From: Bradyrhizobium manausense
GTDB taxonomy: Bacteria; Pseudomonadota; Alphaproteobacteria; Rhizobiales; Xanthobacteraceae
Assembly: GCF_018130615.1 (NCBI RefSeq)
Contig: NZ_JAFCKB010000003.1
Location: forward strand, 434,001-498,000
DNA length: 64,000 nt
Reading direction: 5' to 3'
Of this stretch, positions 28,412 to 37,709 are shown in pieces (within the stretch, counting starts at the first letter, position 1; every line of letters begins with the position of its first letter). The notes beneath the pieces are model-generated. The model saw nothing but the letters and a program-made list of their open reading frames with translations, ran no database searches and was not told the DNA's origin. The position numbers and the translations under genes are program-made.

Positions 28412-28860
28412 TGGACGTCCATCACGCAAGTTGCACCAATCCGCTCACTTGTCTCCGGCGGCACCCGCCGCATTGCAATATCCGCACCATTGGTTCGGGG
28501 GCGCGGTAACCGCCCACCCATCTGGGCTCCGGCGCATGCAGGCACAGCACTTTGTGTCAAAAAATCGGCAATGGGGAAAGGCGGGAATGACTCAGGCGTT
28601 CCAGGAAAGTCGCTTCCAGGTATTATATTACTGTATTTCGGGCAGGCAAGACGACGCCGTTTCTGCTCACCCCTTCGTCACTTTACCGCCTCAACTCCGC
28701 GGCTATACCGGCCGCCCCGCATGATTTTGCCATGGTCTTTCGCCGTTTACTTCGAACCTTGTTCCGGTGAGAACGACCCAAAACGGCAATAGGTTTCGCC
28801 CGGGAACTCCGCTAAACAGCGGGCGTTTTCGGCAAGCTGTTAACCGCAGAAAGAAAAGAA
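28412..28860. other. Divergent intergenic region between ispH and hpnN
   Basis: About 450 bases that must contain the promoters for both the ispH-hpnH unit and hpnN. A relatively AT-rich stretch near 28618-28640 (TTATATTACTG) is the most promoter-like part, but a matching -35 element is not convincing. The small frames here are not supported as genes. Confidence 0.5.
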
Positions 28861-31449
28861 GTGCTGCAAAGCGTAGTCGTTGCCATCGTCAGGGCCTGCA
28901 CCCGGTTTGCCTCCCTCGTCGTCGTTCTCGGGCTCCTGCTGGCGGTGGGGGCGGGCTATTACGCGTCCCGGCACTTCGCCATCAACACCGACATCAATTC
29001 GCTGATCTCGCAGAATCTCGATTGGCGTCAGCGCGACCAGCAGTTCGACCGAGCCTTCGACCGCGATGCGACGATCCTGGCGGTCGTCGAGGGAGCGACG
29101 CCGGAGCTGACGACCGCCGCGGCGGATGCGCTTTATGCCAAGCTGAAGGATGACAAGACCAATTTCGTCTCGATCCAGCAGCTCGGCACCGGCGAGTTCT
29201 TCGAGAAGAACGGCCTGTTGTTTCTTCCGACCGAGGAGGTCGGCAAGATCACCAGCCAGTTCGAATCCGCGGCGCCCCTGATCGAGATCATGGCCGGCGA
29301 TCCCTCGATCCGCGGCCTCACCGGTGCGCTGGAAACGGGGCTCGCGGGCGTCAAGCGCGGGCAGGTCAAGCTCGACAGCACCGAGCGGCCGTTCAACCAG
29401 ATCTCGCAGACGGTCGAGACCGTGCTCAACAAGGGCAACGCGACCTTCTCCTGGCGTGAGCTCGTCAGCGACCAGCCGCTGCAGGACTCGGACAAGCGCG
29501 CCTTCATCGAATTCAAGCCGATCCTTGACTACAATGCGCTCGAGCCTGGCAAGGACGCCACTGATGCGATCCGCAAGGCGGCTGCGGACCTCGATTTTCC
29601 GACCAAATACCAGGCGCGCGTGCGGCTGACCGGTCCGGTCCCGATCGCCAACGAGGAATATGCCACCGTCCAGGAAGGAGCCGTCGTCAACGGCGTCGGC
29701 ACGGTGCTCGTCGTGCTCGTGATCCTGTGGCTGGCGCTGCATTCGTCGAAGATCATCTTCGCGGTGTTCGTCAACCTCTTCGTCGGCCTGGCGATCACGA
29801 CGGCCGCCGGCCTGCTGATGGTCGGATCGTTCAACTTGCTCTCGATCGCGTTCGCGGTGCTGTTCGTCGGCCTCGGTGTCGATTTCGGCATCCAGTACAG
29901 CGTCCGCTATCGCTCGGAGCGCTACAAGCACAACGACCTCCCGGGCGCTCTGGTGCTCGCCGCCAAGCGCTCGGCAGTGCCTCTGTCGCTCGCGGCGATG
30001 GCGACTGCGGCCGGCTTCCTCTGCTTCATGCCGACCGATTACAAAGGCATCGCGGAGCTCGGCCAGATCGCCGGCGTCGGCATGCTGGTGGCGTTCATCT
30101 CCTCGATCACCGTCCTGCCGGCGATGCTCAAGCTGCTCAATCCGCCGGGCGAGGAGGAGCCGGTCGGCTACGCCTTCCTGGCGCCGCTCGATCATTTCCT
30201 GGAGAAGTACCGTGTGCTGGTCGTCGGCGGCACGCTGCTGCTCGCGGTCGCCGGTCTGCCGCTGCTCTACTTCATGAAGTTCGACTTCAATCCGATGAAC
30301 CTGCGCAATCCGAAGGCCGAATCGATCGCGACCTTCCTCGACCTGCGCAAGGATCCCAACACCGGCGCCAATGCCATCAACGTGATGACGACTTCGGAAG
30401 AGCAGGCCAAGCAGGTCGAGGCGAAGCTCGAGAAGGTGCCGGAGGTGCTGCGCGTGATGTCGCTCGACAGTTTCGTGCCGCAGGACCAGCAGCCGAAGCT
30501 GAAGCTGATCGCGCAGGGCGCCAAGATTCTGAACCCCGCGCTTAATCCGGATCAGATCGACGCGGCGCCGTCGGATCAGGAGAATGTCGAGTCGTTGAAA
30601 TCCTCGGTCGAAAATCTGCGGCGCACTGCAGGCGACGCCAAGGGTCCAGGCGCGGTCGCTTCGCGCCGCCTCGCGGACGCGCTGGAAAAGCTCGCCAACT
30701 CGGATGAGGCGACCCGCAACAAGGCGCAGGACGTGTTCGTAACGCCGATGAAGATCGTGTTCGACCAGCTCAAGAACGCGATGCAGGCCGAACCGGTGAC
30801 CCTGAAGTCACTGCCGCCCGATCTCGTCAACGCCTGGAAGAGCAAGGATGGCATCATCCGCGTCGAGGCTCAGCCGAAGGGCGATCCCAACGACAATGAT
30901 ACGTTGCGCAAGTTCGCCGCCGCCGTGCTCGAGGCCGAGCCGACCGCAATCGGCGGTCCGGTTTCGATCCTGAAATCCGGCGACACCGTTGTGAGGGCCT
31001 TCATCCATGCCGGCATCTATGCGCTGCTGGTGATTGGCCTGCTGTTATGGATCACCCTGCGCCGCATCATCGACGTGCTGATGACGCTGGTGCCGCTGCT
31101 GGTCGCGGGCGCGGTGACGCTCGAGATCTGCGTATTGATCGGCCTGCCGCTCAACTTCGCAAACATCGTCGCGTTCCCGCTGCTGCTCGGGGTCGGCGTC
31201 GCGTTCAAGATCTATTACGTCGTGGCGTGGCGCTCCGGCAGGACAAACCTGCTTCAGACCAGCCTGACGCGCGCGATCTTTTTCAGCGCGCTGACGACGG
31301 CAACCGCGTTCGGCAGCCTGTGGCTGTCGAGCCATCCGGGCACATCCAGCATGGGCAAGCTGCTCGCACTCTCGCTGGTGACGACGCTTGCCGCAGTGCT
31401 GTTGTTTCAGCCCGCCCTAATGGGCAAGCCCCGCAATCTCAGGGAGTAG
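28861..31449 (+). CDS. hpnN: HpnN, hopanoid RND exporter
   Basis: An 862-residue RND/MMPL transporter. It has an N-terminal helix (residues 15-35), a large periplasmic loop beginning INTDINSLISQNLDWRQR, a helix cluster around residues 275-420 (VGLGVDFGIQYSVRYR in it), a second periplasmic loop, and a final helix cluster around 710-855. HpnN moves hopanoids to the outer membrane and is needed for normal envelope and cell-division behaviour in R. palustris. The start is a GTG; the ribosome-binding site is weak. The 3' end overlaps the convergent DUF2147 gene by 33 bases. Confidence 0.93.
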   Translation: MLQSVVVAIVRACTRFASLVVVLGLLLAVGAGYYASRHFAINTDINSLISQNLDWRQRDQQFDRAFDRDATILAVVEGATPELTTAAADALYAKLKDDKTNFVSIQQLGTGEFFEKNGLLFLPTEEVGKITSQFESAAPLIEIMAGDPSIRGLTGALETGLAGVKRGQVKLDSTERPFNQISQTVETVLNKGNATFSWRELVSDQPLQDSDKRAFIEFKPILDYNALEPGKDATDAIRKAAADLDFPTKYQARVRLTGPVPIANEEYATVQEGAVVNGVGTVLVVLVILWLALHSSKIIFAVFVNLFVGLAITTAAGLLMVGSFNLLSIAFAVLFVGLGVDFGIQYSVRYRSERYKHNDLPGALVLAAKRSAVPLSLAAMATAAGFLCFMPTDYKGIAELGQIAGVGMLVAFISSITVLPAMLKLLNPPGEEEPVGYAFLAPLDHFLEKYRVLVVGGTLLLAVAGLPLLYFMKFDFNPMNLRNPKAESIATFLDLRKDPNTGANAINVMTTSEEQAKQVEAKLEKVPEVLRVMSLDSFVPQDQQPKLKLIAQGAKILNPALNPDQIDAAPSDQENVESLKSSVENLRRTAGDAKGPGAVASRRLADALEKLANSDEATRNKAQDVFVTPMKIVFDQLKNAMQAEPVTLKSLPPDLVNAWKSKDGIIRVEAQPKGDPNDNDTLRKFAAAVLEAEPTAIGGPVSILKSGDTVVRAFIHAGIYALLVIGLLLWITLRRIIDVLMTLVPLLVAGAVTLEICVLIGLPLNFANIVAFPLLLGVGVAFKIYYVVAWRSGRTNLLQTSLTRAIFFSALTTATAFGSLWLSSHPGTSSMGKLLALSLVTTLAAVLLFQPALMGKPRNLRE

Positions 31450-32046
31450 GCAGATGTCGCCGACGGGATCGGCGGCACCTTTTTGACCGGGCTTGGCTGC
31501 GGCAGCGCTCTTCGGAGTCGCCGTCGCAGGTGCTGCGGCGGCAGCTGGCGCCGGCGCGGTCTTCGGCGCCGCTCCGGTGGTTTTTGGCGCACTCTTGGCC
31601 ATGGCGTTGGCGGTGCTCAGGGGGATCGGCGGACCGACTCGGGTCCAGGTCTCTCCGCCGCACAGGAAGCCCAGCACGCAGCCCTTGATCTCGAGTTGGT
31701 CCGTGCCGGCAGGCGTGATGGTCGCACTATACATCTGACCATCCTTGGCGTTGTAGACTTGGCCTTCCCACTGTTCGGCGCCGGCGGTCTTCTTCATGTT
31801 GATCAGGGTCGCCATGCCCAGTGTCGGCCTGTTCTTTTTTGAGACATCCGGGTTGTTCTCGTCGCGGCCGCCGGGCTGCTTTTCCCAGGAAACTGCGCCC
31901 CACATGCTCCCATTGCATTGGGCGACACGAATATTGGCGACGCCATCGGCGACCCGCCAGTCGCCGGTAGGATCGGCGGCAAGCGCCGGTGTCAGGCCGA
32001 CGTAACCGCCTGCCAGTATTATTCCGGTGTAAATGGCCAAACGCAT
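31417..32046 (-). CDS. DUF2147 domain-containing exported protein
   Basis: A 209-residue exported protein with a signal peptide (LAIYTGIILAGGYVGLTPALA). A DUF2147 domain follows (TGDWRVADGVANIRVAQCNGSMWGAVSWEK ... CVLGFLCGGETWTRV), then an Ala/Pro/Lys-rich low-complexity tail. The domain function is not established. An AAGGAA ribosome-binding site precedes the ATG. It sits between hpnN and hpnO on the opposite strand, and its last 33 bases overlap the 3' end of hpnN. Location suggests, but does not prove, a role in hopanoid or envelope biology. Confidence 0.85.
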   Translation of the reverse strand: MRLAIYTGIILAGGYVGLTPALAADPTGDWRVADGVANIRVAQCNGSMWGAVSWEKQPGGRDENNPDVSKKNRPTLGMATLINMKKTAGAEQWEGQVYNAKDGQMYSATITPAGTDQLEIKGCVLGFLCGGETWTRVGPPIPLSTANAMAKSAPKTTGAAPKTAPAPAAAAAPATATPKSAAAAKPGQKGAADPVGDICLLPEIAGLAH

Positions 32047-32188
32047 GAGTGTTCCTTGGCAGTGCAACATGGTCTAAAGCTGTGCTTGCGAAGATGGTCC
32101 GAAAAAGGGCAAAAGGCCGCACAGACCCTTTTCCGTTTGCTGACCGTTTTCAGTTGACGAAGCGGCCCTCAATCGAAGTATGTAGCGG

Positions 32189-33580
32189 ATGCACAGTCCA
32201 AATCCAGACATGTCCCAGTTGTTCGCGGACCGTCAGGCCCAGCGCAGCACCCTGCATAATCGGTACCTGAACGAGCAGTTCGTCCGGGTTCTCAAGACCA
32301 TCGGCTACGATGTCGGCTTCCAGAAGGGGCAAGGGCAGTACCTCTACGATCGCGAAGGGGCACGCTATCTCGACCTCCTGTCCGGCTTTGGCGTGTTCGC
32401 GATCGGGCGCAATCATCCGGTGATGCGCGATGCGCTGAAAAGCGTGCTCGACGCCGATCTGCCCAATCTCGTCCAATTCGACGTCTCGGTGCTGGCCGGC
32501 GTGCTCGCCGAGCGGTTGTTGAAGTACGTCCCTTATCTCGACAAGGCGTTCTTTGCCAATTCCGGCGCCGAATGCGTCGAGGCCGCGATCAAGTTCGCGC
32601 GTGGCGCCACCGGCCGCCCCGGCATCGTCTATTGTGCCCACGGCTATCATGGCCTGACCTACGGTGCGCTCTCGCTGACCGGTGATTCGAACTTCCGCAC
32701 CGGTTTCGAGCCGCTGCTGCCGGGCTGCACCTCGGTTCCGTTCAACGATCTCGCCGCACTGGAGAAGGCGCTGGCCTCGCGTGAGGTCGCGGCCTTCGTC
32801 GTCGAGCCGATCCAGGGCAAGGGCGTCAACATGCCCTCGGACGAGTTTCTGCCGGGTGCGGCTGGGCTCTGCAAGAAGTACGGCACGCTGTTCGTCGCCG
32901 ACGAGATCCAGACCGGCATGGGCCGCACCGGCCGCTTCCTCGCGGTCGAGCACTGGAACGTCGAGCCCGACATGGTGCTGCTGTCGAAGTCGCTCTCGGG
33001 CGGCCACGTGCCGGTCGGCGCCGTGCTGACGCGCAAGAACATCTTCGACAAGATCTTCAACCAGATGGACCGCGCCGTGGTGCACGGTTCGACCTTCTCC
33101 AAGAACGATCTCGCGATGGCCGCGGGCATCGCCACGCTCGACGTGATGGAATCGGAGAAGCTGATCGAGTCCGCCGCCAAGCGCGGCGCCGAGCTTCGCC
33201 TCGCGCTCACCCGCATGGTGCCCGGCTACGAGCTGATGAAGGAAGTGCGCGGCAAGGGCCTGATGATCGGCATCGAGTTCGGACCGCCGAAATCGCTGCG
33301 GTTGCGGGCGTCCTGGAACGTGCTGGAGGCCGCCAACAAGGGCCTGTTCTGCCAGCTCATCACTGTGCCGTTGTTCAAGGATCACAAGATCCTGACGCAG
33401 GTCGCCGGTCACGGCAGCCACACCATCAAGCTGCTGCCGCCGCTCACCATCACCGAAGAAGACTGCAGCTGGATCGAGAAGGCGTTCGACGAGGTCATCG
33501 CCGGCAGCCACAAGGTCCCCGGCGCGATCTGGTCGCTCGGCAAGACGCTGGTGGACAACGCGGTGAGAAGGTCGGCCTGA
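32189..33580 (+). CDS. hpnO: HpnO, class III aminotransferase for aminobacteriohopanetriol
   Basis: A 463-residue PLP enzyme of the ornithine-aminotransferase-like class III group. It contains SGAECVEAAIKFARGATGR, VEPIQGKGVNMP, FVADEIQTGMGRTGR and the PLP lysine in LLSKSLSGGHVPVGAV. HpnO is required for aminobacteriohopanetriol in R. palustris, converting the ribosylhopane-derived aldehyde to the amine. Downstream of hpnN in the hopanoid locus, this is the expected identity rather than an acetylornithine aminotransferase. An alternative start seven codons later is possible. Confidence 0.88.
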   Translation: MHSPNPDMSQLFADRQAQRSTLHNRYLNEQFVRVLKTIGYDVGFQKGQGQYLYDREGARYLDLLSGFGVFAIGRNHPVMRDALKSVLDADLPNLVQFDVSVLAGVLAERLLKYVPYLDKAFFANSGAECVEAAIKFARGATGRPGIVYCAHGYHGLTYGALSLTGDSNFRTGFEPLLPGCTSVPFNDLAALEKALASREVAAFVVEPIQGKGVNMPSDEFLPGAAGLCKKYGTLFVADEIQTGMGRTGRFLAVEHWNVEPDMVLLSKSLSGGHVPVGAVLTRKNIFDKIFNQMDRAVVHGSTFSKNDLAMAAGIATLDVMESEKLIESAAKRGAELRLALTRMVPGYELMKEVRGKGLMIGIEFGPPKSLRLRASWNVLEAANKGLFCQLITVPLFKDHKILTQVAGHGSHTIKLLPPLTITEEDCSWIEKAFDEVIAGSHKVPGAIWSLGKTLVDNAVRRSA

Positions 33581-33600
33581 TCTTCCGCCGGCTGCGTCGA

Positions 33601-33786
33601 TCAGCAACGCCCGGCGTAGTCCCAGATATGAAGCATGTTCAGCGTGATCAGGCCGGCAAAGCCGGCAATGATGGACAGGAGCGCGAACCAGATCCATTGC
33701 TTGCGCTCCTTGAAGGCCAGCAATGCAGCGCAGCCCGCCGCGAACATCGACGGGAACGTGGCGCAGATAATCAGTGACGGAACCAT
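33601..33786 (-). CDS. Small two-helix membrane protein
   Basis: A 61-residue protein with two hydrophobic segments (SLIICATFPSMFAAGCAALLAF and WIWFALLSIIAGFAGLITLNML) separated by a basic loop (KERKQ). A strong AAGGAGG ribosome-binding site lies eight bases before the ATG. The frame continues upstream only into an unlikely GTG start. Function is unknown. It is the last gene of the minus-strand sigma/anti-sigma group, about 105 bases after the anti-sigma gene. Confidence 0.65.
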   Translation of the reverse strand: MVPSLIICATFPSMFAAGCAALLAFKERKQWIWFALLSIIAGFAGLITLNMLHIWDYAGRC

Positions 33787-33891
33787 GTCTGTCCTCCTTG
33801 TGGAGCTGCAATCTGCCGAATTGCGCTCGCGAGGACTGTGAGCGACGTCACCTCTCTGAACCATGGCGCGGAGCGTCGCCCGCTGCCGGCG

Positions 33892-34656
33892 CTACCCCTC
33901 CACATTCGCCTTCATCGCCGCCTCGAACTTGTCGACGAACTCGGTGAGCTCATCGCCGCCGATATCGCTGACGGCCCAGAAGTTCAGGCCGCGCTCGCCC
34001 CAGCGGCGGCAGTTGAAGCCCTGCATGGTCTGCGTCTTCGGCAGCCGGTGCTCGGTGCTCGCGGTCTGCGCCACGAACAGGTTGATGATGTGCTGCCGGC
34101 GCCGATAGACGACGGCACCGATCGCGCGCGCATCGACATAGTCGAGCCGGCCGCCGACCAGCGTAAAACCTTGCGCGGTGAGGTCGATCACGGGCGGGGC
34201 GACGTCGAGCTTGCCGTTGAACCAGGGCTTGACGGTGTGTTGGTCGGTCGAGACGACGTCGATGAGGTGGCCGGCCTGGAGCGAGCGCAGATGCGCCGAG
34301 ACGACCTCCGAGAGGATGCGCTGCTGATCGTCCTGGCGCAGCACGACGGCGACGACGCCGGAGGCGGCGAGTGCTGAGACTGCTGATCCCATCGCGAAGC
34401 CGCGCAGCACGGAGCGACGGCTCGGTTGCGGCCTCGCTTGCGGCATCGACGCTTCGATACGGGCACGCAAGGCTGCCGGCGCGCTGTAGCGCAGCTTGGT
34501 GTCGGCCAGCACGCGCTTCATCTCGCGTTGCGCCGCGAGCTCGGCTGCGCAGGCCGGGCAGCTGGCGATATGGGCTTCGACCTCGCGCGCATGGCCGGCA
34601 TCGAGCTCGTTGTCGAGCAGCGCATGAAGCAGGATTTTTGCTTCGTCGCAGGTCAT
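33892..34656 (-). CDS. Anti-sigma factor of the zinc-associated (ZAS / zf-HC2) type
   Basis: A 254-residue membrane protein. The N-terminal zinc-type anti-sigma motif H-x3-C-x2-C is His29, Cys33, Cys36, with Cys3 also present. A membrane helix lies around residues 80-105, followed by an outer domain of about 150 residues. Its ATG overlaps the stop of the ECF sigma gene (ATGA), the usual arrangement for a sigma factor and its specific inhibitor. It should hold the sigma factor at the inner membrane until an envelope or redox signal releases it. Confidence 0.9.
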   Translation of the reverse strand: MTCDEAKILLHALLDNELDAGHAREVEAHIASCPACAAELAAQREMKRVLADTKLRYSAPAALRARIEASMPQARPQPSRRSVLRGFAMGSAVSALAASGVVAVVLRQDDQQRILSEVVSAHLRSLQAGHLIDVVSTDQHTVKPWFNGKLDVAPPVIDLTAQGFTLVGGRLDYVDARAIGAVVYRRRQHIINLFVAQTASTEHRLPKTQTMQGFNCRRWGERGLNFWAVSDIGGDELTEFVDKFEAAMKANVEG

Positions 34657-35201
34657 TTCGAATGCTCCTCTTCCGCCGTCCAGGCCGCGCGCAGCATGGC
34701 GCGGGCGCGGGCGAGGCGGGACATCACGGTGCCGACGGGGGCGCCGACGGCTTCTGCAATTTCACGATAGGACAGGTTGTTGATTTCCCGCAGCACGAAG
34801 GTTTCCTTGAACGGCTCGGCGAGCGCGTCGATCATCCTGCGAATGGCGCCGGCGTCGCGGCTGCGCAGCACTTCGGTCTCCGGGCTCGCCTCGGTCTCCT
34901 GCCACATCGGCGTCTGGTCGGCGGCACCGGGCGTGTCCTCGATCGCGGCGTGCGAATGTGCGCGTCTGGCGTATTCGGCGTTGCAGACATTGCGCAGGAT
35001 CGCGAACAGCCAGGGCTTCATGGCCGGTCCGCGATAGCTGTCGAAATGCTTCAGTGCGCGCAGATAGCATTCCTGCACCGCGTCCTCCGCGTCGGAGGCG
35101 TCGCGCAGCAAATAACGTGCGAGCGTGTAGACGTCGTCGAGATAGGGCAGTGCCGCCTCGCGGAAGCGCTGCGCCTTCTGGAAATCGTCACTGACCGGCA
35201 T
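34653..35201 (-). CDS. ECF-type RNA polymerase sigma factor
   Basis: A 182-residue sigma-70 family protein with region 2 (DDVYTLARYLLRDASDAEDAVQE) binding the -10 element and core, and region 4 (REINNLSYREIAEAVGAPVGTVMSRLARAR) binding -35. Region 3 is missing, as in ECF factors. The ATG at 35201 follows a GAGAGG ribosome-binding site and gives the usual length; the open frame upstream is not conserved-looking. It is coupled to the anti-sigma gene by a four-base overlap and preceded by the cupredoxin and metallophosphoesterase genes, which are likely members of its regulon. Confidence 0.92.
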   Translation of the reverse strand: MPVSDDFQKAQRFREAALPYLDDVYTLARYLLRDASDAEDAVQECYLRALKHFDSYRGPAMKPWLFAILRNVCNAEYARRAHSHAAIEDTPGAADQTPMWQETEASPETEVLRSRDAGAIRRMIDALAEPFKETFVLREINNLSYREIAEAVGAPVGTVMSRLARARAMLRAAWTAEEEHSK

Positions 35202-35340
35202 CGCCTCTCGCTTTGCCTCTTGCTGCGGTTCGTACGTCGTTGCGTGCTTTGGGTCGGTCTGGGGCCTGACTGAAGGCACGCGAGCCCGGCCGGCGTGGGA
35301 CCACCGACCGGGCAAGACAGAGATGCCTTGGTTGGAGACG

Positions 35341-35670
35341 TTACTCAACCTTGACCATCCCGGTCATGTGCGGGTGCAACGAACAAAAATACTTGTAGTC
35401 GCCCGCATTGGTGAAGGTGAACGTGAACTTGTCGTCGGTGTCCAGGGTCTTGGACCTGAACTTGCCGGCCGACACCACGGTGTGGGGGATGTCGTCCCGG
35501 TTGGTCCAGGTCACGGTCGTGCCGACCTTGATCTTGAGCTCCGGCGGCTGGAAGACGAAATTGTCGATATGCACCTCCATGGCGGTGTCGTCGGCACGGG
35601 CGGTCGTAACCGGTAACAGGATGGCCGCGGCCACAGCGACGGAGAAGTCGCGGCGATTGAGTGTCTTCAT
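35341..35670 (-). CDS. Cupredoxin (amicyanin-like blue copper protein)
   Basis: A 109-residue exported protein with a Tat-like N-terminus (NRRDFSVAVAAA). The cupredoxin domain has type I copper ligands His63, Cys96, His99 and Met102 in the amicyanin-style CxxHPxM loop. It would carry electrons or bind copper in the periplasm. It follows the metallophosphoesterase gene by 23 bases and precedes the ECF sigma gene by about 140. A conserved sigma/anti-sigma/copper-protein grouping suggests response to copper, oxidative or envelope stress, but no signal is proven here. Confidence 0.88.
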   Translation of the reverse strand: MKTLNRRDFSVAVAAAILLPVTTARADDTAMEVHIDNFVFQPPELKIKVGTTVTWTNRDDIPHTVVSAGKFRSKTLDTDDKFTFTFTNAGDYKYFCSLHPHMTGMVKVE

Positions 35671-35693
35671 GGTCAGCTTCTCTTCAGCCCTGA

Positions 35694-36638
35694 TCAACCC
35701 TGGAGCGGCGTGTCGATGATCGCGAGCCGCTGCTCGTTCTGCTTGAAGTTGACGCTGGCGACCCCGAGCATCGAGCGGAGCTTGGCGTCCTCGACCTTCA
35801 TCGGTCCGGGCGAGGGGGCGGCGCCCGGCGCCGGCTGCGGGAAGGCGGTCGAGCGCGCGGTATGGAAGGTGACGTTGCCCTCGACCTTCTGCATCACCTG
35901 GTGAATGTGCCCGTTGAGCACGGTGACCGAGCCAAAACCCTTGACGTATTCGAGCGCGCGGCCGCCGTCCTCGGTGCCCCAGCCCCATTCCGGATAGACG
36001 GTCCAGAGCGGAATATGCGCGAACAAAACGACAGGCGTGGATTTCGACTTGCCGCGGAGGTCGTCCTCGAGCCAGGCGAGCTGTTCGGCGCCGAGATTGC
36101 CGAGACCGCCGGCCTTGAGGTCGACGACGTTGACGAGACCGATGAAGTGCACGCCGCCGGCGTCGAAGGAGTACCAGCCCTGACCCTTGGTGCCGCGGCC
36201 GTAACGCTCGCGATAGAACTTCACCTCTTCGTCGAGGAAATCATGCTCGCCGGGCACGTAGTGCACGTCCAGCTTGGACTGCGAGATGATGCGATCGGCG
36301 TTGTCGAACTCGGAAGCCTTGGACAGATGGGTGATGTCGCCGGTGTGGATCATGAACGACGGCTTGACCGGCATCGCATTGATCTTGTTGACGGCTTCCT
36401 CCAGCGTGCCCAACGCATTGGGGTTGGCTGGCTTGTCGAAGCCGACATGGCTATCGCTGATCTGGAGGAAGGTCATGCCCGGTGCCGCGGCGGTTGCGGC
36501 TTGCGCGGAATCGATGATGCCGAGCGAGCGCGGCACGCCGCCCGTGATGGTCCAGAGCACCCCGGTGCCGGCCCATGTCATGCATTCCAGCACCTTGCGG
36601 CGGCTGACGCCGTCGTCCCCGTGATCGTGTCCGCTCAT
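35694..36638 (-). CDS. Tat-exported metallophosphoesterase
   Basis: A 314-residue calcineurin-like phosphoesterase. It has a twin-arginine signal (SRRKVLECMTW), then metal motifs D-S-H (LQISDSHVG), GDITH, GEHD, AHIPLW and NGHIHQ. The third motif normally reads GNH; here Asn is replaced by Glu (PGEHDF), a change seen in some subfamilies that may alter the metal site. It acts in the periplasm on an unidentified phosphoester. An AAAGGAG ribosome-binding site precedes the ATG. It is the first gene of the set running through cupredoxin, ECF sigma and anti-sigma factor. Confidence 0.88.
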   Translation of the reverse strand: MSGHDHGDDGVSRRKVLECMTWAGTGVLWTITGGVPRSLGIIDSAQAATAAAPGMTFLQISDSHVGFDKPANPNALGTLEEAVNKINAMPVKPSFMIHTGDITHLSKASEFDNADRIISQSKLDVHYVPGEHDFLDEEVKFYRERYGRGTKGQGWYSFDAGGVHFIGLVNVVDLKAGGLGNLGAEQLAWLEDDLRGKSKSTPVVLFAHIPLWTVYPEWGWGTEDGGRALEYVKGFGSVTVLNGHIHQVMQKVEGNVTFHTARSTAFPQPAPGAAPSPGPMKVEDAKLRSMLGVASVNFKQNEQRLAIIDTPLQG

Positions 36639-36812
36639 CGCACGTCTCCTTTGGCCCGGAATTGGGCCGTCTGGGAGGTGATCGGGGGAGGAACGGGTTT
36701 ATTCGCGGGGGGCGATGACGTTTTCGTGAGGTGGGGTCACATATGCCGTTTGAGCCCTTGGCCCGGCGCACTCTGCTGCGCTGCATCCGGGGCTTGGGAG
36801 GTGACCGAGGAT

Positions 36813-37697
36813 CTACGCCGAAAATTCCCGGACCGCCCGCAGCACAAGGGCGGGTGCTTCCTGTGCCACACAGTGGCCGACGCCTTCGAAGGCGAGGGCA
36901 CGGGCGTGCGGCATCAGCGCCGTCGCGCGTGAGGCCATCTCCTTGTAGATCGGCCCCGACGTCTCGGCTGTCGTCACCGTTACGGGGCACGCGATCTCCC
37001 CGAACCAGGTGAACGGATTACCGCGCGCGTCGCCGGCATAGACCTGCTCCATCGCCTCGTAGATCGGATGCAACATCGCGGACTCGATCTCAGGCGTGCA
37101 GCAGAGCCGCACCCGGCCATTGTCGAGCGGCGTGAAACCGTGCTGCACATAGGCCCACAGCGAAGCCTCGGTCCAATCCGCAAAAGCGGGCGCAGCACGA
37201 TAGCGTTTGAAGACGGCCTCGTGACTGTCGAACTCCGCCTGCCGGCGCAGCGCGCCCTGCACGCGGGACAGCGATTGTTCACTTAATCCGGCCGACGGCT
37301 CGCGCGCTGCATGCGGGTTCATCACGGTTGGCTCCATCACGAACAGGCGTGTGAAACATCCCGGTCTCATCTTGGCCGCCAGCAACAGATCGGTTGCGCC
37401 CGCGCTGTGGCCGATGCCGTAGACCTCGCCCAAGCCCAGCGCGTCGATCACGCGGCAGATATCCTCGGCATAGTCAGCAAAGTGATAGACGCGAGGCTTG
37501 TAGCTTGCGCCGTGGCCGCGGCGATCGAGCCCATAGACGGTGTGGGTCGATGCGAGATCGCACGCGACCTCATCCCAGACGCCGGCGACAAAGCCGGTAC
37601 CATGCACGAGCAGGGCGGGCGGTTTGCCGCTCTCGCCCCATTGCACCATGGCAATCTCTGCGCCGGCGGGACCGATGGAAAAGCGGTGACGGATCAT
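36813..37697 (-). CDS. Alpha/beta hydrolase fold protein
   Basis: A 294-residue alpha/beta hydrolase. The nucleophile elbow is GHSAG, an oxyanion segment HGTGF comes near residue 33, and the likely catalytic His is in GVGHCVAQE near the C-terminus. The substrate is unknown. It follows the GMC oxidoreductase gene by 12 bases on the same strand, so both are probably in one transcript and may act on related alcohols or esters. Confidence 0.87.
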   Translation of the reverse strand: MIRHRFSIGPAGAEIAMVQWGESGKPPALLVHGTGFVAGVWDEVACDLASTHTVYGLDRRGHGASYKPRVYHFADYAEDICRVIDALGLGEVYGIGHSAGATDLLLAAKMRPGCFTRLFVMEPTVMNPHAAREPSAGLSEQSLSRVQGALRRQAEFDSHEAVFKRYRAAPAFADWTEASLWAYVQHGFTPLDNGRVRLCCTPEIESAMLHPIYEAMEQVYAGDARGNPFTWFGEIACPVTVTTAETSGPIYKEMASRATALMPHARALAFEGVGHCVAQEAPALVLRAVREFSA

Positions 37698-37709
37698 GCT
37701 GATTGGATG

